A stretch of 64,000 nucleotides of DNA from Ceratothoa steindachneri (taxonomy: Eukaryota > Arthropoda > Malacostraca > Isopoda > Cymothoidae): NCBI GenBank assembly GCA_963969495.1, contig OZ018317.1:30455503-30519502 (forward strand). Reading direction: 5' to 3'. Numbering within the stretch: position 1 is the stretch's first letter; every line of letters starts with the position of its first letter. Below the pieces are notes generated by a model. That model saw only the letters and a list, made by a program, of their open reading frames with translations. It was not told the DNA's origin and made no database searches. Below, piece after piece: positions 23,037 through 33,687 of this stretch. Both the position numbers and the translations under genes were made by a program.

Positions 23037-23531
23037 TCTGACCCAGAAACAGGCAGTGAATAATTATTATTATTAATTTTATTTGTAGTAAAAATAGTGG
23101 TCCATCATTATTTATTATCAAAGAGGAATAGTAAAGATTATTTACCAATGCTTCTGATTCATAGATCAAATTTCACATGATTTTATTAAGGTGTCGGTCA
23201 AAAAGTAATGCACATAACCTGTAATAGTAGTTCCCACAGATTCAATTTCACTTCACAATACTTGACTTATTCACACTCTATCCCTACCCTCCCACACCGT
23301 CTTTCCCTTCCACTTAATGCTCAATCACAGTGTAATTTACAGCTGAGATATGGGCTGTATGTTCAAGTTATCCAAAATACCATAAATTACAAGGACTACT
23401 GAAGCATTTCCATTGGATTTGAGGATTCAGGAAAGAGAATGAAAACCTTGAAAGACCACATGTTATTAAAGAACAAAAATATAAGTGAACAAAGTCCGAA
23501 TCTCTTATCGGGGGTCAAATTTTTAAATTAC

Positions 23532-23657
23532 CTGCGACACAATGATGAACAAAATAAGTGGCACAGTGGAGAGTAGAAGTAATCCTCTCCAACCCATGGA
23601 CGGCATCACAAAGAGAGCCAAAGTCACTTCAATGCAAGCCCCTACAGCCCAAAAGCA
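23532..23657 (-). CDS. SVOP: SVOP exon 6 (residues 192-233, helices 5-6)
   Basis: 126 nt, exactly 42 codons, between ATTTTCAG and CAG/GTAATT. The translation [19 protein letters not shown], a short SMGWRG turn, then a second hydrophobic stretch matches helices 5 and 6 of SVOP (family consensus FWA-G---E--LA-FVMP--GWR). It is separated from exon 5 by a 10-kb intron holding LINE-I1 copy E and a long-inverted-repeat transposon. Confidence 0.92.
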
Positions 23658-23903
23658 CTGAAAATAAAAAAAAGTAAGTACAGAAATCCTTGAAATTTAG
23701 CATCTACACAGTTTCCTGCAGGGTGGGCTTGGCGCACTTCAACAGCATAGAACTACTCGCATCTCCCACTTCCTTTATGCTCTATTAATCACAAGGACAC
23801 TCATCATTGTGTCCACACTGAAGGCACTTCATAGTGATGAGGTGCTAAGTACTGAAGCATCTCATACAGTCAGGATCCATTCCTGGGCAGAAAGCCCCAT
23901 GCA

Positions 23904-25618
23904 GGGCATTCTACGTGAGGTGTACACACTTTTTGGCAAAATCTAGACACTAGGTCATGGATTTTGATGATTTTTTGCATGCAAGTTGGGTCTAATGAGA
24001 TAACATCACATACCAATTTTTATGGCTCTAAGTTACCCATGGCCATTTTTATGGCCAGGTCAATTTTCGGTCAAACTGGTTGGCCAAAAAAGTTTGAGAG
24101 GTCATAACTTTGGCTAGAGTTAACTAATCAGAATGTTTTGGTACCAAAATGCTCAGGAGAAAGAAATCCTTCAAATGAGTGGAAGAAAGGAATGACATTC
24201 CGTGGAAAACTTTTGCCATGATGACCTTTTTTTTAACTCTTTGACCTTTGACCCTAGCCAGAGTGCAATTTCGATCCTTGCAAAAAAATTCTAAAGTTAG
24301 CTCTATTTATCCTCCATAGCTCCAGGAAAAATAAAAATGGGATCTCCATGGGTTTTGAATCCATGGGCATTTATATACTATCAGGTGGGTGGTATTTTCA
24401 GTCATGTCGCTCTACTGGGGCTGTTTATTATGAAATCAGACAGTGTTAGTAAATAGTGATTTTGAGAAAGTTTGATGTATCTTGACACGGTCATCATATT
24501 TCAGTCTTTCCAAACACCTCTCCCCCTTCCTAGGCTGCCCTGCCTTGTTCACTCTTAGATTCAATAAAACAAGATTATTTTGTATCATTTCAGAAATATG
24601 AGACAAACAACATAATACCTTTCAAATATTACAAATTTACAATTTTTATTACCTATACAAAATGTTATTTAATACAAAGCATTAGACAAAGATTATTTAA
24701 GACAAAAATTTAAACAAAAACTTTTAGACAAAACATTATTTAATAAATACCTAGGTACTCATTTGAGCAGAGCCATCACTTTGTTTGTTGCATCAGACTC
24801 CTTCTTGCTAATCGTGTAGCTTCTTCCTGTTGCAGTTTTTGGTTCTACTTACACCAAAATGTCAGATGTCCATAGTACAAGAATCTTCTATTTCTGAGAA
24901 GCAAAACTGTGAGAGAGTTCATGCGGGTCCATGCGGGTAAGGAAATTTCAGTCACTTCTTGTGACTCTGGAAAAGCTTTGGTTATGCAAGCAAGCCACTA
25001 ATGTCCATTGTAAATCACAGTGACAAAGCCTGTAAGTTTTCCATTGAACACTGGACATGAAATATTTTTTGTGACTGATTCTAATCTAAAAGTCTCACAG
25101 AGACTAAATGGGCAAACTTGGAGAGCCTCCTTTGATATTGGAATGAACAAATGAAGTTTTTGTGTGCCTGGAATAGTTTTGGTCGCAGGTCTGGTTTTCA
25201 AAAGTTCTTCCTCCTGTTCATATTCCTTTTGAGTTCCATATCCAAACTTCATATTCCCAAGAGTTTCAGCGAATACAAATAAATCTCTTGGTGATACAAT
25301 CTGTTTGTCATAGGGTCTTCTCAGATTGTCATAGAAACATCGTTCTTCCACTCATTTGAAAGATCTCTTCCTCCTGAACATTTTCATCTTATAGTCGTTC
25401 AGATTGGTTAATTCTGGCCAAAGTTATGACCTCTCAAAGGTTTGGGGTCAATCAGTTTGACCAAAAATTGATCTGGCCATAAATATGACCACAATGACCA
25501 GATAGGCCTCATACTTAGTATGTGAACTTTATTCATCATAACCAACAAATGATGTAAATTTCATGTGATTCAGTGACCAAGGTGTCAGGAGGGTGTGTAC
25601 ACTTCATGTAGAATGCCC
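23904..25618. mobile_element. Unclassified DNA transposon with about 300-bp inverted ends
   Basis: GGGCATTCTACGTGAGGTGT at 23904 is matched, inverted, by the end at 25618 (GGGCATTCTACATGAAGTGT on the minus strand). The inverted similarity continues inward for about 300 bp on each side, with GAGAGGTCATAACTTTGGC and TTCAAATGAGTGGAAGAA in both arms. The flanks CCCATGCA and CCCATGTA may be an 8-bp target duplication, though the exact edge is ambiguous. The interior holds a 117-codon minus-strand frame. The superfamily is not recognised. Confidence 0.75.
24998..25351 (-). CDS. ORF of unknown function inside the long-inverted-repeat transposon
   Basis: A 117-codon frame with sense-like composition: CFYDNLRRPYDKQIVSPRDL near the start, then a charged middle and CPVFNGKLTGFVTVIYNGH at the end. 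The frame can be followed upstream into the inverted arm after one TGA codon (KMFRRKRSFK before the stop), so the original protein was longer. After a stop in the window it seems to continue with FLTRMDPHELSHSF in another frame, faintly like a short HPHGP-S-type motif found at the end of some uncharacterised animal proteins. No transposase signature is seen; the identity is unknown. Confidence 0.35.
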   Translation of the reverse strand: MEERCFYDNLRRPYDKQIVSPRDLFVFAETLGNMKFGYGTQKEYEQEEELLKTRPATKTIPGTQKLHLFIPISKEALQVCPFSLCETFRLESVTKNISCPVFNGKLTGFVTVIYNGH

Positions 25619-26383
25619 CATGTATGCTTCCTCCCAAAACTCCTCCATGCACACCATTCATACACAATATCATCCACTTCCTCCTCAGTCAACCCTTTCT
25701 CCTCCCTGATTCATACCTGATGGACCTCCATCCCACACAAATGGTTCAATCCCTTTGATGTTTCTCATATAATGCAAGTGTCTGCAATATCCTGTCTTTC
25801 TATCAACACATTCCAAACTCCCACTTGGTTGGCACATTGATAAGGATTAAGTAGCATGAGTGGATGGGGTCTGCAAAAACCAGACTCATTACTACTAAGA
25901 TCACAAGTCAAAACTGACAGCCCTTATCTAGGCTTAGTCCTGTTTTCTGCCACACACTGAAAGACAGTAATAATGCATATGTAGGAAGTTTTTCAAGTTG
26001 TGCACCTTGGAAGAACACCCATGTAGTACAGTGAGAATCCTTGAGAGAATAGATGGAACTATAAGGCACCCTTGCAGCCACAAGGGAGGGAAAGGAGTCT
26101 AGCGGTTGCCAGTTCCTTCCATGTGTTAGGGGTGCAGGTTCAGAAGGCACAGTGACCCACCCAAGCAGGACAAATGACTACAAAGTAGACATTCAGTGAA
26201 AAAGAGAAGTGAGAGGCATTGGATAAAAGAAAGGACAGTAAAACTGAGAACGAGCTTATCATCAAAATAATGGGGCTGTGAGGATGAAGTAAATGACTTT
26301 AAGAGGAAAGTTTGTAAAAAGAAAAGGGACATCAAAATTATTGCATATTAGGTCTTAACCAAGTATAAAAAAATAAGTTGAGA

Positions 26384-26640
26384 TTTTTTATTTTTTTTTA
26401 TTAGAGCTCATCTGGCGACTGCCTACATGGGCATTAGTCGCCATATTAAAACTGGCCTAGTTCTAGGCTACTTTAAAATAAAATTAAACAAAGAAAAAAA
26501 ACACCCTAAATGGGAAAAAGGGAAAAAACAAAAACAAATGCAGAAAACAAAACAAAACAAAAAAACAAACCTTGCTTAAATAATAGGGAGAAGGCCAGCC
26601 TCCCCCAAAAAGTCAATAAGTCCACCAGTCGATGTGCACG
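26384..26640 (-). promoter_or_regulatory. LINE-I1 copy E 3' UTR with terminal stem-loop and poly-A
   Basis: On the minus strand the UTR ends with GGCGACTAATGCCC, a short loop, GGGCAGTCGCC-like pairing bases and then AGATGAGCTCTAAT plus poly-A. The hairpin (plus-strand 26413-26442) pairs GGCGAC with GTCGCC and TGCCC with GGGCA. Equivalent hairpins occur at the 3' ends of copies A, B, F, G and H and of the mini-insertion. In other LINEs such 3' hairpins bind the element's own reverse transcriptase; that role here is inferred. Confidence 0.7.
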
Positions 26641-26994
26641 CACTCATCCCGAGTACAAGGACAGGCGGTAGCGACCCCGCCCTACCCGGTACCGGGACAG
26701 GTGTCGTGCGCGAAGATCACCCAGACTGGGACATTTGACAAGAATGTGCCGAACAGTCTGGGGGACGACGCAGTCGTTGCAATAGGGCGCAGGCGAGCGC
26801 TCCATCAAATAGCGATGCGTCACACGAGTGTGCCCGATTCGGAGACGACAGAAAGCAACCTGAAGCCGTCGCGGCATTGGGGGATAGGTCCATGGGAACA
26901 GTCGCGGCGCAATGGCACGCAACTTTAAGTTCCATTCAACCGTCTCCCATCTTCTTTGCCAAGCAGTCCGAAGAGCTGCCCGTATTCCTACCAT
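26640..26994 (-). pseudogene. LINE-I1 copy E ORF2 C-terminal Cys/His segment
   Basis: The 116-codon frame holds RIGHTRVTHRYLMERSPAPY, CNDCVVPQTVRHILVKCPSL and a terminal stop. L-IGHTR-TH, then P-C--C-----T--H-L--CP, is the zinc-binding C-terminal signature of I- and R1-group LINEs. It sits downstream of RNase H, with the frame stop near 26644 followed by the 3' UTR. Confidence 0.88.
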
Positions 26995-27030
26995 GTAGTC
27001 AGTGTGAGGAAGAGCGAAACGCTGGTCCGG

Positions 27031-27552
27031 TCACAGAGTCCTCGCGGACTCTTTGGCGCCCTCATTCCCCGCAATTCCTACATGTCCACGAACCCAGCAG
27101 AAGATAATCTCGACATCTGCCCGGCTCGCCAAAACCGTAGCGTCACGGATTTCGCGAACCAGGGGATGCGGAGATTCCAATGCCCCGAGAGCACTCAGGG
27201 CGCTTTGTGAGTCGCTATAGATCACAATCCGGTCTCCGAACCGGGCACGTCGCGTAATCTCCGGTACCGAGTGGTGTATTGCCACCAGCTCGGCCGTGAA
27301 GACAGACGCAGCGCCTGTTAGAGCCCCGCTGACTTCAAACAGAGGGGATATGGCGTGGAAGCCGACCCCCTCTTGGGACTTGGAGCCATCCGTATAGACT
27401 GGCACGGTACCAGCGTGACACGATGTGTGCTCCAAAAAGGTCGAACGCAATACTCCCGGCGCAGTACAAGCTTTGGGAGCAGAGGCGTGGCGACAAATAG
27501 CCAACTGTGGTACCCTCCAGGGTAGCGTCCTGGGCAGAACCAGGGGCGCCAC
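27031..27552 (-). pseudogene. LINE-I1 copy E ORF2 RNase H domain
   Basis: The 173-codon frame shows the RNase H blocks in order: PVYTDGSKSQEGVGFHA (first Asp), SVFTAELVAIHHSV (Glu), IVIYSDSQSALSALG (second Asp) and FCWVRGHVGIAGNEGAKESA. In most LINE RNase H domains the last block is H-x-G-N-E-x-A-D, supplying a fourth acidic residue; here a Lys stands at that place. The domain would remove the RNA strand after reverse transcription. Confidence 0.9.
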
Positions 27553-27759
27553 CGGCCCGAGAGCTATATCTACCTCTCAAAGGAGTTTCCTGGCCCTAAA
27601 CCCAAAGAGCTTAGGGTATGACTGGCGTCTCTCGGCGGCATAGGCACCATCGAGATCAGCTGCGGATGCAGTGAGAGCTGTTGGCGACTGAGGGAGGCGC
27701 CGGGCTCGCGCGTACAGGCGAGTGATGCACTGCACGCGGCGCAGAGCGAGTGGCATCTC

Positions 27760-29600
27760 CCTACATCGACCAACAGGCTCTCAATGGGGAAGTGCGGAAG
27801 GCACCGGTCGCAAGGCGAAGGCAGGTGTGGTGGATCGAATCCACCTTCCGCAATAAACGCTCGGCTGCGGATGCATAAAACTCGCATCCGTAGTCGAGCT
27901 TCGAGCGAACAAAGGATCGATAAAAAAGTAAGGCGGTAGCCCTATCAGCGCCCCAAGCGCTGAACGTCACGGAACGGAGAATGTCCATGGCGCGGGTACA
28001 AGAGACCCTAAGGCTGCGAATATGAGCCTCCCAGGTGAGGCGTCGGTCGAATACAAGACCAAGGAAACGGTGCGACTCAACCACATCCAGGCGCACCCCA
28101 TTAAGAAACAAATATGGGTCGGGTTGGAGCCGTGGATGGCGGCAGAAGTGCACCACCTTAGTCTTGGCCAAAGAAAACCGAAACCTGTGCGCTTTGCATA
28201 GCGAGAGACGCGGTTCAATGCCTGTTGGAGTCGACGCTCCAGAGTTGGCATCTGGGCCGCGCCAAAAGAGATCGAAAGGTCGTCCACGTAGAGCGTAGCG
28301 AGAACATCTTCCGGCAGCACCGAGGTGATGCCGTTGATGCTCAGGGCAAAGAGTGTGACACTGAGGACACTTCCCTGCGGGACACCCTCTTCCTGCTCCT
28401 TTGGGCCGGAGAGAGCTCCCCCCACCCGTACGCGGAATCGACGATCTCGCAAAAATTCAGATATAAACATTGGAAGGCGTCCCCTCACCCCCATCGTGTG
28501 GAGAGTCTCCATGATACCGTATCGCCATGCGGTATCATAGGCCTTCTCCAGATCAAAAAACACCGTGGCGTAGTGCTGTCTACGAAGGAAAGCCTCGCAG
28601 ACGGCATTTTCCAGTCGGAGCAGAGCATCCGAGGTGGAGTGAAACTTACGGAAGCCGCACTGTGCAGAAGACAGATGGCCTCCGCTGTCCAGGAAATAGG
28701 CTAATCTAACATTTACCAATTTCTCCATCAACTTGCACACGCAAGAGGTCAGAGAGATTGGGCGGAAACCGGTCGGAGTAGAGTGATCTCTCCCCGGCTT
28801 GCGAAAGGCGAGCACAGTAGCGATTCGCCAGGAGTCTGGGAGAAGACCTTCCACCAAGATCCTGTTGAACAAATCTAACAGAAAGGCCATGCCTCGCTCA
28901 CCCAGGTGTCGAAGCATGGCGTGCGGGACATCGTCCGGACCATGGGCGGTGTCCGCGCACGAAGCGAGAGCGGAACGCAACTCACTCACAGTAAACTTGT
29001 CGTTGAAGGGTTCTCCGCCTCTGGAGGTAAAGTCCAGCCGGCGGCCTTCCGCGACATCACGACGTGCATTGAATGCTGGCGGAGCAGCATCATGGCTAGA
29101 GAATGCGGAAAAAGCGGTCGCTAAGGATTCCGCCACGGTCGCGGGGTCCGAGATCGCAGTCCCATTCTACTGGAGAACGGGAGGGATGTCCTGCGAGAAC
29201 TTGCCCCGAATCCTTTTGACTCGCTTCCACACCTCAGCTAAAGGGGTCTTCCATTAAGTGAAGAGACGTATGCCCGCCAAGAAGAGCGGCGGGCGTGCTT
29301 CGAAATATACCGGAACCTAGCCCTAGCCCGACGAAATTCAGCGACAGTGAAATCGTTCGGGCGGCGCTTATAGCGCATGTAGGCATAACGCTTCTGTTTC
29401 AGGGCCGTCTCACACTCGGCCGACCACCATGGGAGTGGTCGGCGTGCAAAACGGCCAGACGTCCTAGGAATAGTAGTCAGGCCCACGGCGATGAGGTTGC
29501 CGGAGAAGAACTCAACGGCCTCATCTACCGACCTAAACTCCTCGACTGAGATAGAGAATTCAGTCATTTCCTGAAATGCAGGCCACCGCGGCCGCGCCAA
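27760..29600 (-). pseudogene. LINE-I1 copy E ORF2 reverse transcriptase
   Basis: A linker frame (29238-29600, SVEEFRSVDEAVEFFSGN) leads into the RT frame (27967-29136), with blocks GFRPISLTSCVCKLMEKLV, VFFDLEKAYDTAWRYG, EGVPQGSVLSVTLFALSING and the catalytic LATLYVDDLSISFG. One T missing from a run near 28172 shifts the frame. The thumb region (KVVHFCRHPRLQPDPYLFLN, HRFLGLVFDRRLTWEAHI) continues in another frame to about 27761. All catalytic residues are intact; only the frameshift and one stop near the linker disable it. Confidence 0.92.
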
Positions 29601-29689
29601 GCACCACCGAGGTGAGCTCTCAGGCGGCAGTTGCCCTGAAAATTATATTTGAATGGGAAAGCGATCACTACCATGGAGGTCATCGACCA

Positions 29690-30285
29690 CCCCCCAATCA
29701 AAATCAGGCTGTGCATCCGAAGAGCACAAAGATGGGTCAAAGGCAAGAAAATGAAGCGGTTCTCGGATAGTGATGCGTAAACTCATCCACGTTTAGGACA
29801 CCCATCTCAAGCTCTTCGATCAGATCGGCAAGGACTTGTCCCCTGGAATTTATGGAGTAATCTCCCCAGATAGGATGCCTGCCATTCAGATCTCCAAGCA
29901 AGAGATAGGGCCTCGGCAACCGTGCCACGACGCGGCGGAAGTCCCCCGCGTCGAAGTCAGATGACGGTGGAATGTACGCAGAAATGATAGTATACCTCCT
30001 ATCCAGGTGCAGCTGCACAGCCACTGCCCTAAAGGAGGTATCTAAAGAGAAAGGAAGAACGGAGACATCATGCCAGGTGTAAACCGCGCATCCCCCAGCC
30101 CGGCCATCCCGCGGTGGTGGGGTCGCAAGACCCTTATACCCCGGGAGGGCGGGCAGGGGGCACACGCCTAGCATGGTCTCCTGCAAAACGATAGCTAACG
30201 GGCAATGGGATGAGACGAGCCTCCGCAACTCCTCCCAGTTGGCCCGGAGTCCACGGCAATTCTATTGAAGGAATATGCCCTCCAG
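29690..30285 (-). pseudogene. LINE-I1 copy E ORF2 endonuclease domain
   Basis: The frame opens directly behind the ORF1 stop. It contains ETMLGVCPLPALPGYKGL, YTIISAYIPPSSDFDAGDF and the catalytic block LLLGDLNGRHPIWG, which in AP-like endonucleases holds the metal-site Asp and Asn. A TAG at 30262-30264 replaces the Trp codon of the conserved Q-W-N-C-R-G start. The frame is lost near 29740 by a frameshift. Confidence 0.85.
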
Positions 30286-30287
30286 GC

Positions 30288-32721
30288 CTAGCTAGGAGGA
30301 GACGCGGGGGGCCTCCTCGAATTGAAGACCCTCACGGGAATGGCCGTACGCTTCCCGGGGGCAGAACCCCGGGCGCTGTTGGCCGGATAAAGCGCTGGAG
30401 GCGCTGTCGCCTTCGAGGACTTATTGGGGGAGGTTGGGCTCGCCATGCAAGTCTTTTCCTCCCTCCGCCTCGAAACCTTAGGCGGGCGTTGCGGCTTCGG
30501 AGGCGGGGGGCCCTCTTTTCGAGGAACCACCGTCTCCGAGCCACCCGCTCCACCACTAGGCGTGGGCGAAGGAGCCGAAGATCCTTTGTTGCTGTCCTCC
30601 TTTCGGGGAACAGCTTTAGGAACCCCCGAAGATGGCCTAGCGACCATCTTCAGGGGTGTTGCCTCCTGTGAGTCTAACGACTCGGTGGAGGCACGTGTCC
30701 GTTTCGCCTTGCGGGAAACGGTCACGCTGGTGGAAGAGGGGGGAGCCCTGGTTTTAGCCGGGGCTGGGTATGAACCCTTTTTGCCACCAGCTTTACCAGG
30801 GAAGCGCCCGGGTTGGGTAGAGCCCGCAGAAGGGCTCCGAATGGGCGCGGAAACAACCGTGCTCATTGGCCTGGATGGGACAGGAGCAGAGGGTGCCTTT
30901 CTAACTACTGAGGCATATGACGTCCCAGGCAGAGCCGGGTGCGGCAGGACCAAGTCCTTAGCCTTGCGGAATGAGAGTGTATCCTGGGCCTGAACGGCCA
31001 GGATTTCTTTCTCAAGGAGATATGCACCACATTGCTTCGAAGAAGCAGGGTGCGGCTCTCCGCAATTGACACACTTGTCCACACACGATTTGGACTTATC
31101 GTGTGCGGCCTTGGAGCAATTTACACAGACTTCGGGTGGACCCGACTTTGCACGTCTACATGAGCGATTCGTATGGCCGAAGCGGTGACAGTAATAGCAC
31201 CGCCGTGGCAGTGGCACGAATGCCTTCACGCGGTAGCGGTACCAACCAGCACGCACCGACTCAGGGAGCTTGTCACAGTCGAACGTGATGAAGAGTGTAG
31301 GGGTGGGTCTCGAGGCCCCTCACTGTTTTCTCATCACACGTTCGACCTTGACCGCCCCATGGTCGGCCAGCTCTAGGGTGATGTCCTCACGGAGAAGTCA
31401 ATGAGTTCCCTCGCATAAACTACTCCTTTCACAAAGTTCATGGTAGAGTGCGGCGTAACACTCACCGGGGTGCCATGAAGTGTCCGAAGAGCACTTATCT
31501 TGGCCGCCTCGGCGGGATTCGCCGCATTCGCAAGAAGGCTCCCGTCCGAGAAACGGGTCACCTTCGGCTCTCTACCAATTGCACTAGCTAATCCTCTCTT
31601 CTGATGGATCATGTTGCCCTTGGACAACATGGTGCCATCAGTGGAGCGAATAACGAGGAAGCGTTTGAAGCCAGCGGGCTCGAAAACGCCAGGTAACCTC
31701 TGAATGAGGGGCCCCGATGCCATCGAGGCTCCGCCCTGTGCCCTCTTGGTATTAGTCTTAGTCAGGGGCTCCGCAACCGGGGCGGCAGAGGGGGCGGATG
31801 TGCCGATTTTGGCTTGGTCGCTTGCCAGAGTGGCTGCAGACCCATCCATCCCCATGGCCCCCGCGGATGGAGAGGAGCCTCGAGTCTTCTTAGTCTTTCT
31901 TGTCTTTTTCTTCTTTTTAGGAGAGGAGGGCGGGGAATGAACCCCCTTCTCTTCTCCGCCGACAGAAGCCCCTAGGCCAGATGGACCGGCCTCAGCCAGG
32001 TTCTTCTCCGAAATGGAAAAGGTCCTGGTGGTCGCAGGGGCACCCGTCAGAGGAGATCCCTCCCCTCCTTGTGCTGCCTCGGAGGCCCCAGCCGTTTGAG
32101 GAGGACCTTGCATAGGGGCGGATTCAGGTTCGGTGCTTGGCGCCGAGCCCGGATTCCCTCCCATGGAAGGCCCTACCGTCTGAGGCTGGGTCTCAAGGAC
32201 CATGTCTATCACAGGAGGGGCCTCCAGTTGGCCATCCAGGATATCACAGGTCCCGTTGGCAGCGCCAAGAGTCATTTGTGGGGAGGCACAAGCCTTAACC
32301 ATGGCAAGGTTTAATATCCTTGCCAGCAGGTCTTTTGAGGGAAGCGACCGAAGGGGCCTGGCTTCCCTCTCCCCCCTAAGGGGGTTTGCCCTACCGAGCC
32401 GCTTCGATGTGGAGCGGCTGGCTAAGGGCTGCTGCTGGCTTTGGTGGCAGTCCCCTTGGAAAGAAAAGAGGGGACTGCCACTGGAAAAAGGGAGGTGCCC
32501 GAAAGCAACTCCAGAGAAGGGGGTGAGGGGGAGTCCCCTGCACCCATAGGCGAAGGAGAGGAGTAAGCCTCCTCTCCGGTTAGAGAAATATGGAGGGTCC
32601 CCTGTGCAAGCACAGGGGAAGGGACCTCCATTTTTTTGCTGGAGCTACCCGAGGGCGGCTCCGTCCATGTTTCAGGGGAAGTTGGGGGTTGAGTTTTTTT
32701 TTTATCTTCATCATTGGGCAT
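30288..32721 (-). pseudogene. LINE-I1 copy E ORF1 (gag-like RNA-binding protein), frameshifted
   Basis: The likely start is ATG at 32721 (MPNDEDKKKTQPPTSPE). The reading shifts frame near 32300-32430 and again near 31260-31390. In order: a serine/proline-rich N-terminus with a lysine block (KKKKKTRKTKKTRG, 31895-31925 region), an RNA-binding-like segment (FLVIRSTDGTMLSKG, HSTMNFVKGVVYARELID, TPTLFITFDCDKL), then three zinc knuckles at about 31020-31200: CYYCHRFGHTNRSC (C-X2-C-X4-H-X4-C), CVNCSKAAHDKSKSC and CVNCGEPHPASSKQC. A basic, proline-rich tail ends at the stop at 30288. Three knuckles are usual for ORF1 of I, Jockey and R1 type LINEs, where the protein coats the element RNA. Confidence 0.85.
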
Positions 32722-33250
32722 GGTGACCCTCTTTTTTACACGGGATGCAATCGCGCACACCTCTCGCAGTAGCCCGCACTGCGAGGGGTGCTTACAAGCC
32801 CGGCAGAGCCAGGCGCCGCCATTTGGGACCACCCCTCCTGCCTGGTGGCCTGGCAGTCCATCGGCATGGCGGCTCCATTTAGACACGGCGTAAAATATAT
32901 AGATTGTGAAGAGGAGAGGAAAAGGGATGTGAGGAAGGCATGGGTGGGGATGAAGCAGGTTGTTAAAAACCAGCCACCCCAGACCGGAGCTCAGGGGTTA
33001 GGGAACATTGTCCCCCACCCCCACAGCCCCGATGCGGGACAGTTGGCTGAAAGGAAGGTCAGCATCTACCCTGTGAAATTAGAGGCTGACCAGAGAAAGT
33101 TGTGGGAGAGGTTGTGTGAAAATAGAGGAAACAAGTGTTTTGAAGGAAGGAAGAGAGGCTAAGCTGGGGCCGGACGGGGTACTGAGTCCCGTCAGCACGG
33201 CGGCCAGGATGGCAAATCGCCGCGCCCCTTACGGGGAAAACAAGTTGAGA

Positions 33251-33623
33251 GAAGTTAGGCTACATTCAGTATGGTATGTCATTTGATGGAGTCCATATTA
33301 AAGTTTCCACAATAAACTGTAGATCCCCAATAAAATACGCATCAAATGATGGGAATCAGTGGTACAAACACAATATCAAGCAGTAACCATTTTTTTAATA
33401 TCAGTTAAACTATAAAATGTAGGTGGTGTTCATTAACACCACTTATAATATTTTCCCCATCCCACCACTTTATGCTCCATTAAGCACAAAACTACCCCTC
33501 CTTTTTTTTTTTTCAAGGCCATTGTCTTTCATAAGAATGGGGTACCATGTGCTACAACATAAATCAAAATTAATGTAACTAAAAAAGCTCCAGCAAAAAA
33601 AAAAAAATGCAAAACAAACTTAC
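33251..33623. other. SVOP intron 5 start, no gene seen
   Basis: Plain AT-rich intron with poly-A and poly-T runs, between the 5' end of LINE-I1 copy E and the exon 5 donor. Confidence 0.5.
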
Positions 33624-33687
33624 ATCAAGCAAAACGACACATTTGCCTCTGTGCTCTGCAGGCAAAAATTCAGCATAAAGAGTAACA
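33624..33687 (-). CDS. SVOP: SVOP exon 5 (residues 170-191)
   Basis: 64 nt bounded by TTTGCAG and GTAAGT. It completes the Ser codon and reads VTLYAEFLPAEHRGKCVVLL and then Asp. This corresponds to the loop and start of helix 5 in MFS transporters of this group, where Y-EF-P---RGK is highly conserved. The exon ends on a codon boundary (phase 0). It was recognised from the protein match, being too short for ordinary ORF detection. Confidence 0.92.

Larger units (their letters stand above)
26384..33236 (-). mobile_element. LINE-I1 copy E: full-length I-like LINE, 6.85 kb
   Basis: The element runs from its 5' end at 33236 to poly-A (poly-T at about 26384-26400), flanked by AAATAAGTTGAGA (26371-26383) and AAACAAGTTGAGA (33238-33250), 12 of 13 bases identical. 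It contains a leader, ORF1 (gag-like with zinc knuckles) and ORF2 (APE endonuclease, RT, RNase H and a Cys/His C-terminus), then a short 3' UTR with a terminal hairpin. Domain order with RNase H after the RT points to the I/Jockey group. A few stops and single-base frameshifts break both ORFs. It lies in SVOP intron 5, in the direction of the gene. Confidence 0.93.
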
